Below are positions 14,941-27,728 of a stretch of 64,000 nt of DNA, piece by piece. Each line of letters begins with the position of its first letter. Within the stretch, counting starts at the first letter, position 1. The stretch is from Cristatella mucedo (taxonomy: Eukaryota; Bryozoa; Phylactolaemata; Cristatellidae). Below the pieces are notes generated by a model. It worked only from the letters and a program-made list of their open reading frames with translations, did not search any database and was not told where the DNA came from. Location of the stretch: the NCBI GenBank assembly GCA_009760855.2, contig WPIO01000039.1, forward strand, positions 1,343,001 through 1,407,000. The letters run 5' to 3'. A program made the translations under genes and the position numbers.

Positions 14941-16124
14941 GTTCGCGAGACCCGTAAACGAAGTCACTACTGATTTGCCAACCGACGCTGACCAATGATA
15001 AAAGAGAGCGCTAATGTGCATATACATGCAAACTGCGCTGGCTTATTTCACTTCCAGCAGAAATTAAAACTTAAATTAATAATTGAATTTTAGATTTTGA
15101 TAATTTTCGCTTCTGTTCAATCCCAATCAGCCTATAGACATCTTTTATGTACAGGTACGAGAGTACATTCCATAAACGGAAGTACCTACATCCCATAAAC
15201 GCGAGAATGTTCCTGCCCCATTCGGCCTGCGGTGCTGGCTACTAGAACGAGTGCACTGGAATCCGCGTTCAACATGCTGTTCGCTCGTCTGCCCAGCATG
15301 CGCTTCTTTACCTATCCGACGGGAGTGTTGGCTACACTTTCCGACGAGCCAATTCCGCCGATTTGTCGGCAATGGCGAACTTGCTGAACTAGGTTTTCAA
15401 CTGACAGATTTGCGGGCAAGGCCCGCGAACTTATGTTGGTACGCCGATTACAAATTACCTTTGATTGGCTCGAAAAAACGCCACCTCACGCTCTTGTTAC
15501 CTCTATTCCTTGTTGCATGCTAGTAAACCAATTGCATTTCGCCTGCCAATGACTGCTACGGTTTACGCAGCTTTACATGTGCGGCAGCAGCTCATTTGCA
15601 TCGCTTGTACCCAACAACCCTACAACTGATTCTCTGCGAAAAGCTGCGACAACGGTGATTAGGACGGGGCTAATAAACAGTGCGCTTTTCGTAATTTAAC
15701 AAGTTTTAAACTAGCCTGTGTAACGTTTCCAATACAAGCAACTCAGCGCTCCAGGTGCAAGAGATGTTTGCCTTTATGGTCACGTCTTAAGTGTCGAGGC
15801 GGTATTTCTCACGACAAAATGTGAAACACCCAATCAACTAGATGTTTTTAGGGTCATTATTTGGTCTAATAATAAACGTGAACTGTTGAAAGTACAAAGT
15901 TCACACGAGCCATTGGTTTTGACTTGCAACGTACCGCACAGTGGCGGCGTGGGCCAGCGAGCAAAGAGCGATCAGCGAGAGAACAGCAATCAGCGAGTGC
16001 TGCCCAGTGGATACCTCTCAGCCGAAGCCTCACAATTTCGGCACTTGACCCAGCGAGCCAACGGATATCGGGAGCCCACTACCTACACACTCGCTTAATC
16101 TCACTGATATTGTGCACTCTCACT
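14941..16124. other. No recognisable gene
   Basis: No known domain or repeat family. There are short frames at 15,251-15,523 and around 15,886-16,098 that lead into the CT microsatellite. Confidence 0.35.
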
Positions 16125-16445
<321 letters not shown>

Positions 16446-17785
16446 AGATATCATTGGCTCTCAATCAGACTGACAGAAAATAAAAAGTTCGCACACCTGT
16501 AATTTAAAAAGTTGCATCTGAGCCATCAGCTGGCTCAATAAAACGTCACTCTGCTGTGTAGGAACTTCATAGAACAAGGAAGTCAGAATATTTCCGAGAC
16601 TGGATCCATGACCTACGTAGTCAGAGACAAAAGCCCTGGAAACTCGACCATATCGACACGTGCACTCGGTTTTAATTATCAAACAGCACACTATCCTGTG
16701 TGTGTTAGTACTCATATAAACATTCCAAAGTAGCTGCAATATTAAAATAAATAAATAAAAAGAAAAACATAACAAAAACCAGTCTAAAAATGACTAAAAA
16801 CAATATTCAAATATAAAAACATATTCAAACGAGTAGAATAATTTTAGCAATAGCATTGTCTAAATGTAGATTATCTTCATCGCATGTGTGAATATTCATG
16901 AACTTTGATAGGCAGGAAGGGCTCACTCATATTGAAATTAGATTTGTGGACTTCAAAGAACTTAATGAAAGTTCAGACAATTCATGAACTTCAAAAGTTC
17001 ACTAATCTGTCAACAGTTAGCGTTCGTGCAAGCTCTCCTTGCTTATCTCCACGGTCGTAAAAGTAAGTTCGATTTCTGGGATGTTAGTACGCCTTTAATT
17101 TCTTCCTTAATTATTTCACGCGTGCACTTCCAGGCAGGCCAGCTCTCCTTGCCTCGTTCTCAATCATTGCACTGCGTGTTTTACATCACTCTACTTCGGC
17201 ATGCGGGACCATTCTCATAGCTTCAACAGCTCGTGCAGCTTAGTTTCTGCCGTGCATTGTGAATAATCCTGTAACTAGTTTGAGGTTCTTTTAAAATGCA
17301 TCAAGGATTAATTTATTTTATGATTGCTTACAATTTTTTTTCACTTTACTTTTTATTTAGATGCCCCTTCCTTTCGTAGGAGTAGCCCATAGAAATGCCG
17401 AATCTCGTGGCCAAGTACCTCGCCCAGGCTCTTGTAGGTAACAGCTTTCTCTTATGATGATAATTGCAAGTCTCTCGATCATGTCGCTGAAATGAATGGA
17501 AAAAGTTCTCACGCTGAGAAGTCAGCTCTATGAACGCCACTATGTGGCATGGTAATATAACGCTCGGCGCTATGGAGCCAGCGAATATTTGGCATTGACT
17601 TGGTCGCACTAGCGAGCAGCATTGATCATGTGAAAAGGCACGCCACCGGATCGTCGATTGGTGTGCCGCTCGCCAATTTTATTACGGGCCCTCTTTTTTT
17701 ACTGCCGAAGTCCTCCACGAATACTCGCAATAGACCAGATGTATTTGGAATTGGCCAGACGTAAACGTAAATTCCAAGCAAAGCA
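16446..17785. other. No recognisable gene
   Basis: AT-rich sequence with short frames. Nothing resembles a known protein or one of the local repeat families. Confidence 0.35.
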
Positions 17786-19400
17786 TAATAATAACAATAA
17801 TAACAATACACTTGATAAAGCAACCCCAGAGAACATAATCTCTTTCTATGCGCTTTACATTTACTGCAAAGGAAACACGATCAAAGGGTTAGTGTTAGCA
17901 TGCTTGATAAACACTATGAAAAACTTGGTTAGGGGTAACATACACAGGGTCAACATGCAAGTTTATTTAGAGGCAGCATGCAACAGTGTCAGCACGGATA
18001 AGCACATGACGAATCACGAGGACTCACTAAATGCTTTCGTAAATAGGTACGTATTTAATTTCTTTTTAAATATGGTCGAGTCAGGGTCATCGTGCCGCAA
18101 GTCGGGAATGAGTTCCAGGCTTTAGGTGCATACGAACTAAAGGCACGGTCTCCGAAGGATTTGAGGTTTGTACGATATATAGGTATACAGTTAGTTACCG
18201 AAAAGAGGGTCGTACGACGCTTGGCCTTGTGAGGGAGTAGATCTTATAGGTAAGCTAGAGCAAACGAATGAAGGGACCTAAATTTGAGCTACAAAACCTT
18301 GAAGTAGATCCGTTGCTTAACTGGTAGCTAGTGCAGGTCAGCGAGAAGTGGTGTGATGTGGCAACTGCGACGCTCTCAACAGACAAGCCCAGCTGTACAG
18401 TTTTGCACCAGCTGTAAGCGCCTGTCGGTAGGCCAGCAAGCAGAGAGTTACAGAAGTCAAGACGGGATGTCGCAAATGCATAGACCAACTTAGATGTGGT
18501 ATCCTTATCTAAACAAGTCCGAATTTTAGCGATTTTATGTACCTGATAGTAGGCAGATCTGATTGTGAACCTGATGTAGTCGTCTAACGAAAAGTCACTT
18601 TGCAACATGACACCTAGATTTCGTGCAGATTCAACGGGAGATATGCCGGTGGAGCTTATTTTGAGCGTTAGCCTTTCTAATTTTTAATCGCACTTGGTTT
18701 GCCCATAACTAGTAAGTTAGTTTTATCATCATTTAATTTAAGAAAACTCGCTGCCACCCATGTTCGGATGTCATGATTACATGCAGCAAGGGAGTTGAGA
18801 GAATTCGACGTGTTCGAAGGCTGGGAGGAATCAAAACAAATTTACAACTGAGCGTCATCAGCATAGAAGTGAAAGCCTAGATTGTGCTTGGCAATCACAT
18901 CGGCAAGAGGGAGAGTATAAACCGTGAAAAGAACTGGATCCGTCACGGAGCCCTGAGGTACTCCATATTTTAGAGGTACCTCGATGATCTTTGTCCATTC
19001 AAACAAGCAGAGATACTCTGCCCACGTCTGTATTCCTAATTAGGTCGTTCGTTGAACACTGATAATGCTGACTCTGCGGAGTGATTAGCTCTAAAGCCAG
19101 ACTAGAACTTACTAGCAAGGTTTCAAGTTTCAATATATGAGTTTAGCTGGTCCGCCACGACCCGTTCCAGTGTCTTTGATAGAAATATTAGACGGGAGAC
19201 TGGGCGGTAGTTGCTCAAGTTCTCTTGGTCTAGTGTCGCTTTCTTGAGTAGTGGCCTGACTACAGCTTTTTTGAAGGGTGCTGGAACTTGACCTGAGGCT
19301 AATGACATTGCTTAGTTGATTTTAGTTCTGAATGGCAGCAGCATATCAAAGTATGTTAGTTTTAAGGTATAACAAAGACAAATTTCTGAATTCGCCAGGC
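17786..19400 (-). mobile_element. LINE B copy, 5' truncated and decayed
   Basis: This is a minus-strand LINE B copy that begins with its (TAA)n tail at 17,786. It runs through the 3' UTR, the C-terminal region (LDFCNSLLAGLP near 18,430-18,470), RT, and a pre-RT block reading [25 protein letters not shown] near 19,130-19,215. About 150 bases coding the first RT catalytic block are missing at about 18,998. There the VPLKYGVPQ side joins directly to the GRVSLL side. Several stops and frameshifts are present. The upper boundary is approximate. Confidence 0.85.
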
Positions 19401-20253
19401 CGCGGTGTACAGCTTAGTAATTTCTGTCACAAGCAAAATCTAAAGCACACAGCCGGCGTAGCATGACCCATGCATGTACGAAATATAAGTTTTTGGCCGG
19501 AAAGCCTGTCGACCATTAAATGCGATTTAGATGCCCCAGGAGACCTGGGTGCGGCATATAATTTTTCACATAGCTTAATAATGTTTCCTTCGGAATTCGG
19601 GCACAAACAATTGCGCTGCGTGTCTCGATACAAAACTGTTACGAATCTCCTGCCTCGCTGATGAGGCTTTTCCACCAAGTGAATTTGTTGAACTAGCTCA
19701 CAGACCATTACCTAATGCACAATTAGACTGAACGGACTTGAATTCAGTAGTTGAATGGCATGTTTTTCCCCGATAATCCACACGCCTGCCGCCTGCAGGC
19801 AGCCAAGCCATCGGCAACGCGTTTACTAGAACGCCGGGTCTAATAAGCTCACTACCGCGGCACACGCCGACTGCCTGTCTACTTCCGCGGCCTACCTCCT
19901 CGTATCTGCAGTTAAGCACCTGAAGAGCTTCGAAGTCTCTTTCGAATACCGACGGAGGAGTTCGTCGTCTGCACGATGGCTGAGCTTCACTCAACTCGGG
20001 CACTTCCAGACTTCCGTACTCGACCGTCTGGCCGAGACCTAGAAGCGCCCGACTGCCGGCGAAGCCAGCTCATCAGCACCGCGCCTCGTTACGCGGCGGA
20101 TGCTGCTCGCAGCACTACTCATTTGCGCCTAGACGGAAGCTACCTGCTGGCTGCACAGACGTCCACGTATCCCAAGAATACCGTACTCTTGAACTTGATG
20201 TCCCCAGCCATTGTGCCGACGCAAGCATCCTATCGACTGGCCTGAAACCGCCG
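19401..20253. other. No recognisable gene
   Basis: Frames exist on both strands, but none has a known domain. GC content rises toward the CpG-rich block. Confidence 0.3.
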
Positions 20254-20265
20254 CCCCCCCCCCCC
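20254..20265. repeat. Poly-C tract
   Basis: A run of 12 C residues at the edge of the GC-rich block. Confidence 0.95.
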
Positions 20266-20280
20266 GGTAACCATGGTGCT

Positions 20281-21110
20281 CGCTTAAGTAAATCTCCGGA
20301 GAGTTACCGCGGCGCACCGCCGCCTAGCGAAAGGCGCGCGGAGGCGAGCGGAATGTTCGGCAGAATTTTGGCTTTCTTTCAACAGTCGCTTAGAGCTGCC
20401 CGGGGACCTGCGTCCAGGCAGCAGTCGGCCAGCCGACCAAGCTGTGCGGGGAGGGGCACGCGAGCGAGACGCGAGAGCGGAACGCTAAAGCGGAGCACGA
20501 GAGCAGAGCGCGGTAGCGGGGCGCTGGAGCGGAAAAAGGAGGGGAGTTGGCACGCAATTCCGCGACGCCGCGCAGTTCCGCTTCTCGTGAGCCACAGTAA
20601 CCGCTTCCGGTCGTCAACGCCGCTGCGACCAGCCAACGGCCGCGGAGTTGCCGCGTCCTCTGCACCTTCTGCGCCGCGGCACAGCGCAGCGTGGTCTGGC
20701 GGTCGAAATTCGTTGCCGCCCGCCAGTCGCTCGCACTCGCTTCGTATTCGCAGTTGGCCGACCGGCATACCGATTGCTTGGGAGCGTACGCTCGACAGCG
20801 CAACCTCGCCCGGGTCGCCGCCGCCACACCGGCGCTGCCAGCAACTGCAGCCGGGGTGGCGGCGGAGGTTTGCCGCATGAGAGGTGCGAGCGCTTTTCGA
20901 GCGCTTCGGAGAGCCTGCGAGCGGCGGCGCCGCCGCGGCTCTGCCTCTCGCAGGCTGTCGCCTCTCCGAAGAGGACGGGCGTCTTAGCCGGCGACTCGCC
21001 TTGGTCAGCAGCTCCAGGCATTCGACTGGATCGACGACTTTCGTAGGCAAAAATTGATTTTTCTTTCATCTGCTTCTGGAGAGCGCCTTCGCGCCCTCTC
21101 GTCACGACGG
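20281..21110. promoter_or_regulatory. CpG-island-like GC-rich block
   Basis: Dense in CG dinucleotides and clearly richer in GC than its flanks. It has long but mutually overlapping frames on both strands (up to 223 codons minus and 175 plus). These lack recognisable domains and are Arg/Ala/Ser-rich, as chance frames in GC-rich DNA are. Bases 20,455-20,535 carry degenerate GAGCG repeats, and 20,904-20,971 is a nested palindrome. It could be a promoter or first exon, but no transcript partner is evident. ALDH4A1 begins more than 10 kb downstream. Confidence 0.45.
20904..20971. repeat. Nested inverted repeat
   Basis: The outer arms are CTTCGGAGAG (20,904-20,913) and CTCTCCGAAG (20,962-20,971), a perfect 10-base pair. 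The inner arms are CCTGCGAG (20,914-20,921) and CTCGCAGG (20,947-20,954), a perfect 8-base pair. A GC palindrome lies between them (20,922-20,935). Together they could extrude as a cruciform or fold as an RNA hairpin. Confidence 0.9.
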
Positions 21111-22193
21111 TGCTGGCGCAAGATGGGAGAAAAATGTATGCTTCCGTACCTTTCGCGACGAATGAAGCGAACCGGATGCTATTTTTAGCTCAAACTTGAT
21201 GCGCCGGAAACTCGCGGTTAGTGCGTTCGGAGGCGACGCAACTGTGAAAGCTCATGCTGAATGTGAATGGGAACCTGTGAATGCTCATGCATCAACTTTT
21301 CGTATGTGATTCCGCAGGTCCACTGATTTGATGCTCTAAAGTTCTATCTACTAACATCAACATTTGAAGCGAGTGACGGAAATGTTAGACACACTACTCA
21401 TGAAACTATGACGATGAAACGTGATGCCAGCTCAACTCCAAATAATTTCTTGCAGAAGCTTCCATGCATGCTGAAGAATGGCTAGACATTTCAAAATATT
21501 CGTCAGCTGCAAGCCAAAGATAAATTAACCGTGCCGTGCAAATAATAGAGCACTTTAATCAGTGTTTTATATCAAGGGCGTGTGGCGCCGACAACTGTTA
21601 CTTTCGCCTCAATTAGAAACGAGGAATGAGCATGACATTAAGCTTTATAAGATAAAAGAAGTTAAAATCGACTCACTCGCATTGTGAACCTCAGACGTGG
21701 AGCTTTACTTCTCACAAATCTGTCAATTCTACCTCTGACAAATTGACCACTTGACCACGCGTGAAATGGAAAACCCGGTGCATACAATAAGCCGTTGGGC
21801 GCGCTGTAGCTGCAGCGGCAATAGAGCACCGAGCGGGGGCTATCTCAGCTAGCACACGCTCGGCTGGAGCCGAGAAGCCGCCGCCGGACTATTTATCAAG
21901 ATAGCTTTCAGCGTCTAGAGCGCTTCAGGGAAACCATCTTCTACCGTTTGCTACGGGAGGAACTGCATCACTGGTAGCCGACCAACAGAAGTCGAGTCAG
22001 TATTCAATAATGCAGCACGAATTCTCGGCAGCGTACTCGCCGTTTTGCCTAATTTCTACACCCCGACGTCAGCGTGCCCGTGCATCTGCGCATTCGCAGA
22101 CAGCTTTTTTCTTCGAACCTCAATGCAAAGCATCGTAAGGCAGCAAGCGACGCACTTCAACGTCGTCCAGGAAACCCGTTTGGTTTTTTCTTG
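21111..22193. other. No recognisable gene
   Basis: No known protein or repeat. A GC-rich patch lies at 21,790-21,910. Confidence 0.35.
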
Positions 22194-22596
22194 CATTATG
22201 TAATGTAATGTATCTCCGTCTGTAACTCCACAAAGTCATAAAGACCATGTGGGTGTTACGCAGGAGAGTTTTGTATAGCGCACTCACAGCCTAAGCGGCA
22301 TTCGGTAGCCAACAGACTTCGTCTCACGCAACAAAGAAAAAGTGGGAAGCATAGCAGAGTCAGGAGCGCGGTTGAGGTAGTGAGTAGCATAGAAGTAGCA
22401 GCTCAGGACCGCTGAAAAGGATGTGCCATAGTCGGCAGTAGGAGATAAGTTGTCGTTGCGTAAGAATTGTGTGAGCAAGTTCCACAGTCTAGGACCTGCA
22501 GAGCTAAAGCTTCTGTCGCCAACGGTCTTTAAGCGGAGGAATGGAACAGCTAATTTATTTTCCACAGAGGACCTGAGGGCGCGAACAGGCTGGGGC
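22194..22596 (-). mobile_element. LINE A 3' fragment
   Basis: Minus-strand copy starting with the ATGTAATGTAATG tail. It covers the 3' UTR and the C-terminal coding block. A 93-codon frame reads NKLAVPFLRLKTVGDRSFSS, as in 7,950-8,010. It is 5' truncated and abuts SINE2 at 22,597. Confidence 0.88.
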
Positions 22597-22740
22597 TGAT
22601 TTGGTCTAGCGGTTAAGGTGCTCGCCCCGACTAAGGTCTGACTGAGGCCGTGGGCTCGAGTCCTGAGGCATATGTGAAGCGCCTGATTAGAGATTAAGCT
22701 CTCTTAGGGCGCAATACAAATGAATTATTATTATTATTAA
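22597..22740 (+). mobile_element. SINE2, well-preserved copy
   Basis: This copy has the head TTTGGTCTAGCGGTTAAGG, box-B region GGGCTCGAGTCC, the shared tail and an (ATT)n end. The tail hairpin has GCGCC at 22,679-22,683 pairing with GGCGC at 22,708-22,712. Inside it, AGAGA (22,689-22,693) pairs with TCTCT (22,700-22,704). Confidence 0.85.
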
Positions 22741-23630
22741 ACTTCATTCATCGGATACCACGACAGCGACGCTGCGACGGCGATTGCTTGCGGCATCTTT
22801 TCAGCCGTCGCTTGCGGCCTCGACGCTGACCGATGTTCGTCCGGAGAGTGGCAGGCAAATCGCCGAGCTATTCGACCGCTGCTCCATCTGTCGCTCGACA
22901 GACAGATTCGCGACAGTCCATCGCCAGGGTGGCGCTCCTCAGTGAAATGTCGGCAGCTCCTCCGGCTGCGTATACGGCTAGAGCACTAGCACCAGCTTCC
23001 ACCGATGACTGAAGTCGCCTCCAAGCCTCGAAATGCATCGGCGCGCCATGCCCAGCGGCGATCGCAGTGCGGAATGCCGCGTCCATGCAGCGCGGTTCTC
23101 CGCCCCGTCTTCGGAGCGACATTGCAGCCGTGGAGTCCGACGCTGGGTCCGCGCACACACTAGGGGAATTGTCTACGCTCGTTAGGTGGGGGCGGAGGTT
23201 CGACCCTATCAGTCACTAGAGGGCCCCTATCGGTCGGCTCTGAACCATCATTCGCCTGTCGCCGCTGAAGAAAGCAATGCGACAGGGCAGCTGAGCGTCG
23301 CTAGCTCGTACGGTTTCTCGCCGAATCCCTCAATGCATGCGTTCGCGCATCCATTGCAGCCCACTCGCTTCCCATTATAAACTGTGCAGTTGAAACGCAG
23401 TCAAAAAGCGGAACTATACTTGCAGGTACGTAAATCCAGATTCCGATCTCTCGCGTTGATCTATAGTTCTCATGCCGCTACCACCCTATTCCGCATAATA
23501 TTATTCCATAAGTCGGCTAGCGTCTTTCCCAGCTGCGCTGCGGGGCTCAACATTGTCAGTTACGATTCTTATACGATTAGCCTACCGGCTTGGTACTGTG
23601 TTAATTTATAAATCGCGATTTATACATCTG
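22741..23630. other. No recognisable gene
   Basis: GC-rich to about 23,330. A 96-codon minus frame (22,868-23,158) has no known domain. Confidence 0.35.
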
Positions 23631-23841
23631 TTTCGTCCTTCATGTGCTTATGCGTGCTGACATGGTGCATGCTGCCACTAACCACATTTGCATGCTGACC
23701 CTGTGCATGTCACCCCTAACCATGTTATTCATGTTGTTTGTCTATCAAACATGATATTACTCACCATTCAATTGCATTTCCCTTTGCAGCAAATGTAAAG
23801 CACCTAGAAAAAGAAGGTCTCTGATTGCGCTTTATCAAGTG

Positions 23842-23872
<31 letters not shown>

Positions 23873-23873
23873 G
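23631..23873 (+). mobile_element. LINE B 3' UTR fragment
   Basis: Plus-strand copy of only the LINE B 3' UTR, matching 45,232-45,466 closely. It includes the CATGCTGCCACTAACCACAT blocks and AAATGTAAAGC tail, and ends in nine or more ATT units. The extreme 5' truncation is typical of LINE insertion. Confidence 0.85.
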
Positions 23874-24210
23874 TACGAGAACGCGAAATTACGCACCGCC
23901 TCTTCGCACCGCTTTAGCTTGCAAAGTCCGAGCGGCGGTGCTGACGCGCGTACCGTGCGCGAAGCGCGTACAATCCTAGCGTCTAACACGGACTCAATCA
24001 GAACTTCGGAGCAGCGCCTGTGCTTACTCCTGCGAAAGACTGAGCAGTGCCGCTACGGCCAAGTTATACATCGCGTAAAAGTCCTCCGCACGTCTTCCAC
24101 CGGATCGTAAGCAGGCGGCATGCCTGAACAGGCTGCAGGTCTCGCGTCGTCGGACGAGCCTTGGATAACGGCACTGTTAAGACCGCTAAACAATCTCACT
24201 AGTTCGGATA

Positions 24211-24360
24211 ACCCCGGAGGTAAGGTGCTCGCTCTTCACGACCGAGGTCGTGGGTTCGAATCCTGCAGCGGGCAACCCCTTATGGCCAACTGCAAGCGGC
24301 GGCGACAGCCGTTAAGGTTCTTTTGACGAAATACAAACGAGGCGTTTAAATCAGCTAGTA
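24211..24360 (+). mobile_element. SINE1
   Basis: This copy has GGTAAGGTGCTCGCTCTTCA, a box-B match GTGGGTTCGAATCC, the body and the AAATCAGCTAG end. Confidence 0.85.
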
Positions 24361-24914
24361 TTGTTTCACACACATGCGACTTCCAGCCCAATCGCTATTA
24401 AGCTCACAGTAGCTCACTCTCAGCGCTGGGACTCGCCGACCGGCAGACCGCTTGCTCCAAGAAGAGCGACTGCAGTCAAGCACAAGCCTCATATGGTAGC
24501 CAGGTCATAAGTCAGACAATGCTTACTAACTTAAAAAAATTATACATCACTCTGCTCATAACCCATCGCTTATCACGGCTATTTCATAAGTGGCTCAGTT
24601 CATATTCGGTGGCAAAGTTCATAATTCGTAATCGAGGTTCGACTGTCAAACTCATAGTCGATAATCGCGGGGAATGACAGCATGCATTTTGAAATTCCTT
24701 CGTGGCTGGCTTAGCGATTGTCTTTAGATGGAAGGACGTAGCGAAGCGTTTTTACTACCGACCACGGCTGTCGCTTACGCTGTCCGCGCTGTCTAGTCTC
24801 TATTGCTGGCCTGCTCGCAGGCGTCTCGACGCTCGTTATTTAACGCAGTCGCTGCCGCGCTGCAGACGGCCCCAAGGGTTTCCGCGACACTACCTCAAGA
24901 GCTCGGACTCGCGG

Positions 24915-25070
24915 GTGGCTGCCCACAAGCCTGGGGCGCTCGTCTTTAGCAACCGAGGATACAAGTTCGAGTCGTGCTGCATGCAACTCTCTATCTCTCG
25001 CTGCAAAGGATTAACGCCACTGAGGTTCCTTTGCCGCTATTCAAACCAGGCTGCTCCACCAGCCGGCTGT
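24915..25070 (+). mobile_element. SINE1, diverged copy
   Basis: A weaker match: GGGGCGCTCGTCTTTAGC in the head, AAGTTCGAGTC in box B, a GCTGCAAAGG body and a tail with GCCGCTATTCAAACCAGGC. The end lacks the usual TCAGCTAG. Confidence 0.5.
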
Positions 25071-26680
25071 TCATTTTAATATACTTGACTAGCTCACCAG
25101 TGGGTGGGGAAGGATTTCTCAGGCTACCGCCAGTGCCTGTCGCTCGTTTTCGGCTAGGTGTCGGCCGCAAATAAGCGGCGCGTGAAGAGTCGTAAGTTAG
25201 GGCAGCGACACACCTGTCACCCAGCGGTTGTCAATAACCTCGGTCGCCACCCGGCAAGGTCCGGCAATGTAGCCGCGCCGGCGGAGTGGCGGTTGGGGCA
25301 TCCACGCATGGCGAAGTACCGCTGCAATAGCTGAGACGCCAAGATTTGCCGCTCACTAGTTGTTCTCATCGACCACTAATGAGACGCCGTGTTTTTGCAA
25401 TTCTCTTGCACGTGCAGCAAAAGGCCACCCCTACGATTACATAATTCTGCTATTTGCATGCACCCAGGACTCCGGCGACCACGAGTCTGCACTCGCCGAT
25501 TAAGAAACGTCTTGAACGGCTCGCTGTGTTGGACTTACCCTGCCGTTCCGCGGCAGTACGAATTCTCGCTCTTGCTGCAGCAAGAACGATTGAGAATTTG
25601 ATGCTTTGGCAAGACATGCTGCCGATGCTCCTCTCTTTCTCACGAAAGATAGCGTATCGGTATGTAATGCACGTCGACTGACTGCACAGTATCAGCCGCG
25701 GGCGTGCGCCGCCGCGGTAGGCGACCGCCGATAACGCCGTTTACATTGCGGGTTCCGGCGAGCCGGGCGTCTGCGACGCTCACACCGCTGGCCCGCGCTC
25801 CTCGCGCGCGACCTTGGAAGCGCAGCACGTGTACCCGCGACGCCGTCTTGGCCCCCTTCACGTCCCTGCCGGCAGCTGGCAGCTGCTACCTTCCGGCCGA
25901 CCGGAGCCAGCTGTTGCAGTAAGACGACACCGTCGCGCAGTGCAGTCTTGCTGCGACAGCTTCGTCTTTCGCCCTCTTCGAGAGTTGGTGAGCATTTTCT
26001 TACGCTGACGCCTGGCAGACGGCCCTAGCGAAGCAGCAGCAGCAGCAGTGCACGACCTCTTAGAGAGGGCAGGCACTTTTTTTTCACCTCCCGTCCTTCA
26101 AGATCATTTGTATCGTGGCGGGCTTGGCCGGCGTACTGGCGCCCACATCCGCCGGTTAGGACAGGCCGCCGCCGTCTGCGGTGACGCTGGCAGTCACTCG
26201 CTAGCGAACGAGCCGCACTCCTACCCCCCCCCCCGGGAGAGGACTGCTGCTCATCCGACTGGCTGCTGCATCGGCAGGACCCTTACCTGTGTTCGCGGTG
26301 CAGCCCATATTGTGCGTTTGTATGGCCGCGCCTCGGCAGCAGCGCTCTAGCAGCACATTAGCTGAGGCTTGCTGCAGCAGCAGCGGTAGAGGATTGCTCA
26401 CTCGGGTGAAAGCGCTGTCGGTGTGTGCCAGCTATAAAACGGCTGCCGTGCAAACAGCCGGAGACCGTACACCACTGTAAGTGCCACTGACATCATTTCG
26501 CCGTCTTCTCCTCTGGCTCATGAAGTTCCCTTGGCCCGGGCTAGCAGATAAAAAAGTATGTCTTGGGCTGCTACGCGCTTCTGCAACACTCGTGCTACCG
26601 TCTTAGAAGAAGTAAGTGTCGGCGGTGGCAGTTTGGTGTTGTTAGCTTGCCTTGGTTTTTGCCGAAAGGCGCCCTCCTTT
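25071..26680. other. GC-rich zone without a clear exon
   Basis: CG-rich between about 25,200 and 26,500, with an (AGC)n run at 26,034-26,049 and 11 C residues at 26,224-26,234. A TATAAAA sequence (26,433-26,439) and a good splice-donor-like GTAAGT (26,477) lie at its 3' edge on the strand of ALDH4A1. They could mark a 5' exon of that gene, but nothing in the sequence proves it. Confidence 0.3.
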
Positions 26681-26775
26681 AGCGACCAAGGCCGTGGGCT
26701 CGACTACTGCATCATCTGTGAAGTGCCCGGATAGAGATTGAGGTCTCTGATGATGGTACAAATGAATTATATTTT
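26681..26775 (+). mobile_element. SINE2, 5' truncated
   Basis: Starts in the head (AGCGACCAAGGCCGTGGGCTC). It continues through the GAAGTGCCCGGATAGAGATTG tail block and ends AATGAATTATA. Confidence 0.7.
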
Positions 26776-27265
26776 ATGTCTTAGCCCAAGGTCTTGCGTT
26801 CGGCTGTCACCACTGGCCAACTGTGCCAGCTCGCGCTCAGTTTCGCTTGCATTTTGCGAAGAGCCTGCCATCATGACTGCCAACGTCAGCTACGTGCTTA
26901 GGCCTTGGCCCTAGGAGCAGGCTCGCTGGTTCAACTCGGCAATGCTGTACCAGCACTCGCTATTGTGGTCGACTTTAAAAAGCTAGCTCCTGCTTGTGCG
27001 TGTGACTACACTTTTCTTGCTTGCTCGCTTGCAGATGCTTATGTTGCCTGCGTCATCAGGTCAGGTGGCTGTAGTCAAATTCTGATTCGCGATGCTAGTC
27101 TAGATTGTCTGTTTATCTTGAAATTCTGACCGTGGCAGCCGCGTAACAAGCATGCCAGCTGCTCGGAAATATTTGGCCCTTAAAACTTAGCTCTGCAGAA
27201 TCATGGACTGGTAGCCAGCAGCCATGTCTTTGCTGTGAGCATGTACACACAATAGCTCTGCACTA

Positions 27266-27328
27266 GCAATAGCAGCTGTACTGTATGCAATAGCAGCTGT
27301 ACTGTCTGCAATAGCAGCTGTACTGTCT
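27266..27328. repeat. 21-base tandem repeat, three units
   Basis: Three near-identical 21-base units with GCAATAGCAGCTGTACTGT as the core. The first differs from the others by one base near its end. Confidence 0.9.
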
Positions 27329-27521
27329 GATAGGAATAGCAACACCTCGCTGGATCGATAAGAAGAGGCAACTTCAGCACTCCTCAAGCTCAAAGCCATT
27401 CTGCAAAGTTTACCCTTTTCTTTTATCAGTTTGCATGGTGATAGGTAATCGTGTTTTTGCTTCTCAGCTTCACTTCATATTGCTGCCAAGCCTAAGCAGT
27501 CGGTGCACTGCTGCTGCGTTA

Positions 27522-27728
27522 TGAAATGTATCTCCATCGGTAACTTCACAAAGCGACAAAGGCGATGTAGGTGTTAGGGGGGAGTTTTATATAGCGCACT
27601 CAAAGCCTAAGCAGCTTTCAGTATTCATTCGGTAGCAAACATACTTCATCTCACACAACAAGGAGAAGGTACAAAGCATATCTGAGTCAGGAGAGCAGTT
27701 GAAGTAGTGAGTGGTGTTAAAGCAAGGC
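27522..27728 (-). mobile_element. LINE A 3' fragment
   Basis: Minus-strand copy of the LINE A 3' UTR and last coding bases, with a GAAATGTATCTCC tail and TTCGGTAGCAAACATACTTC block. More diverged than the 22,194 copy. Confidence 0.75.

Noticed and set aside
20353-21105. Overlapping frames of 132-223 codons in the GC-rich block
   Set aside because: They overlap on both strands, are Arg/Ala/Ser-rich and show no domain. GC-rich DNA has few stop codons, so long chance frames are expected.
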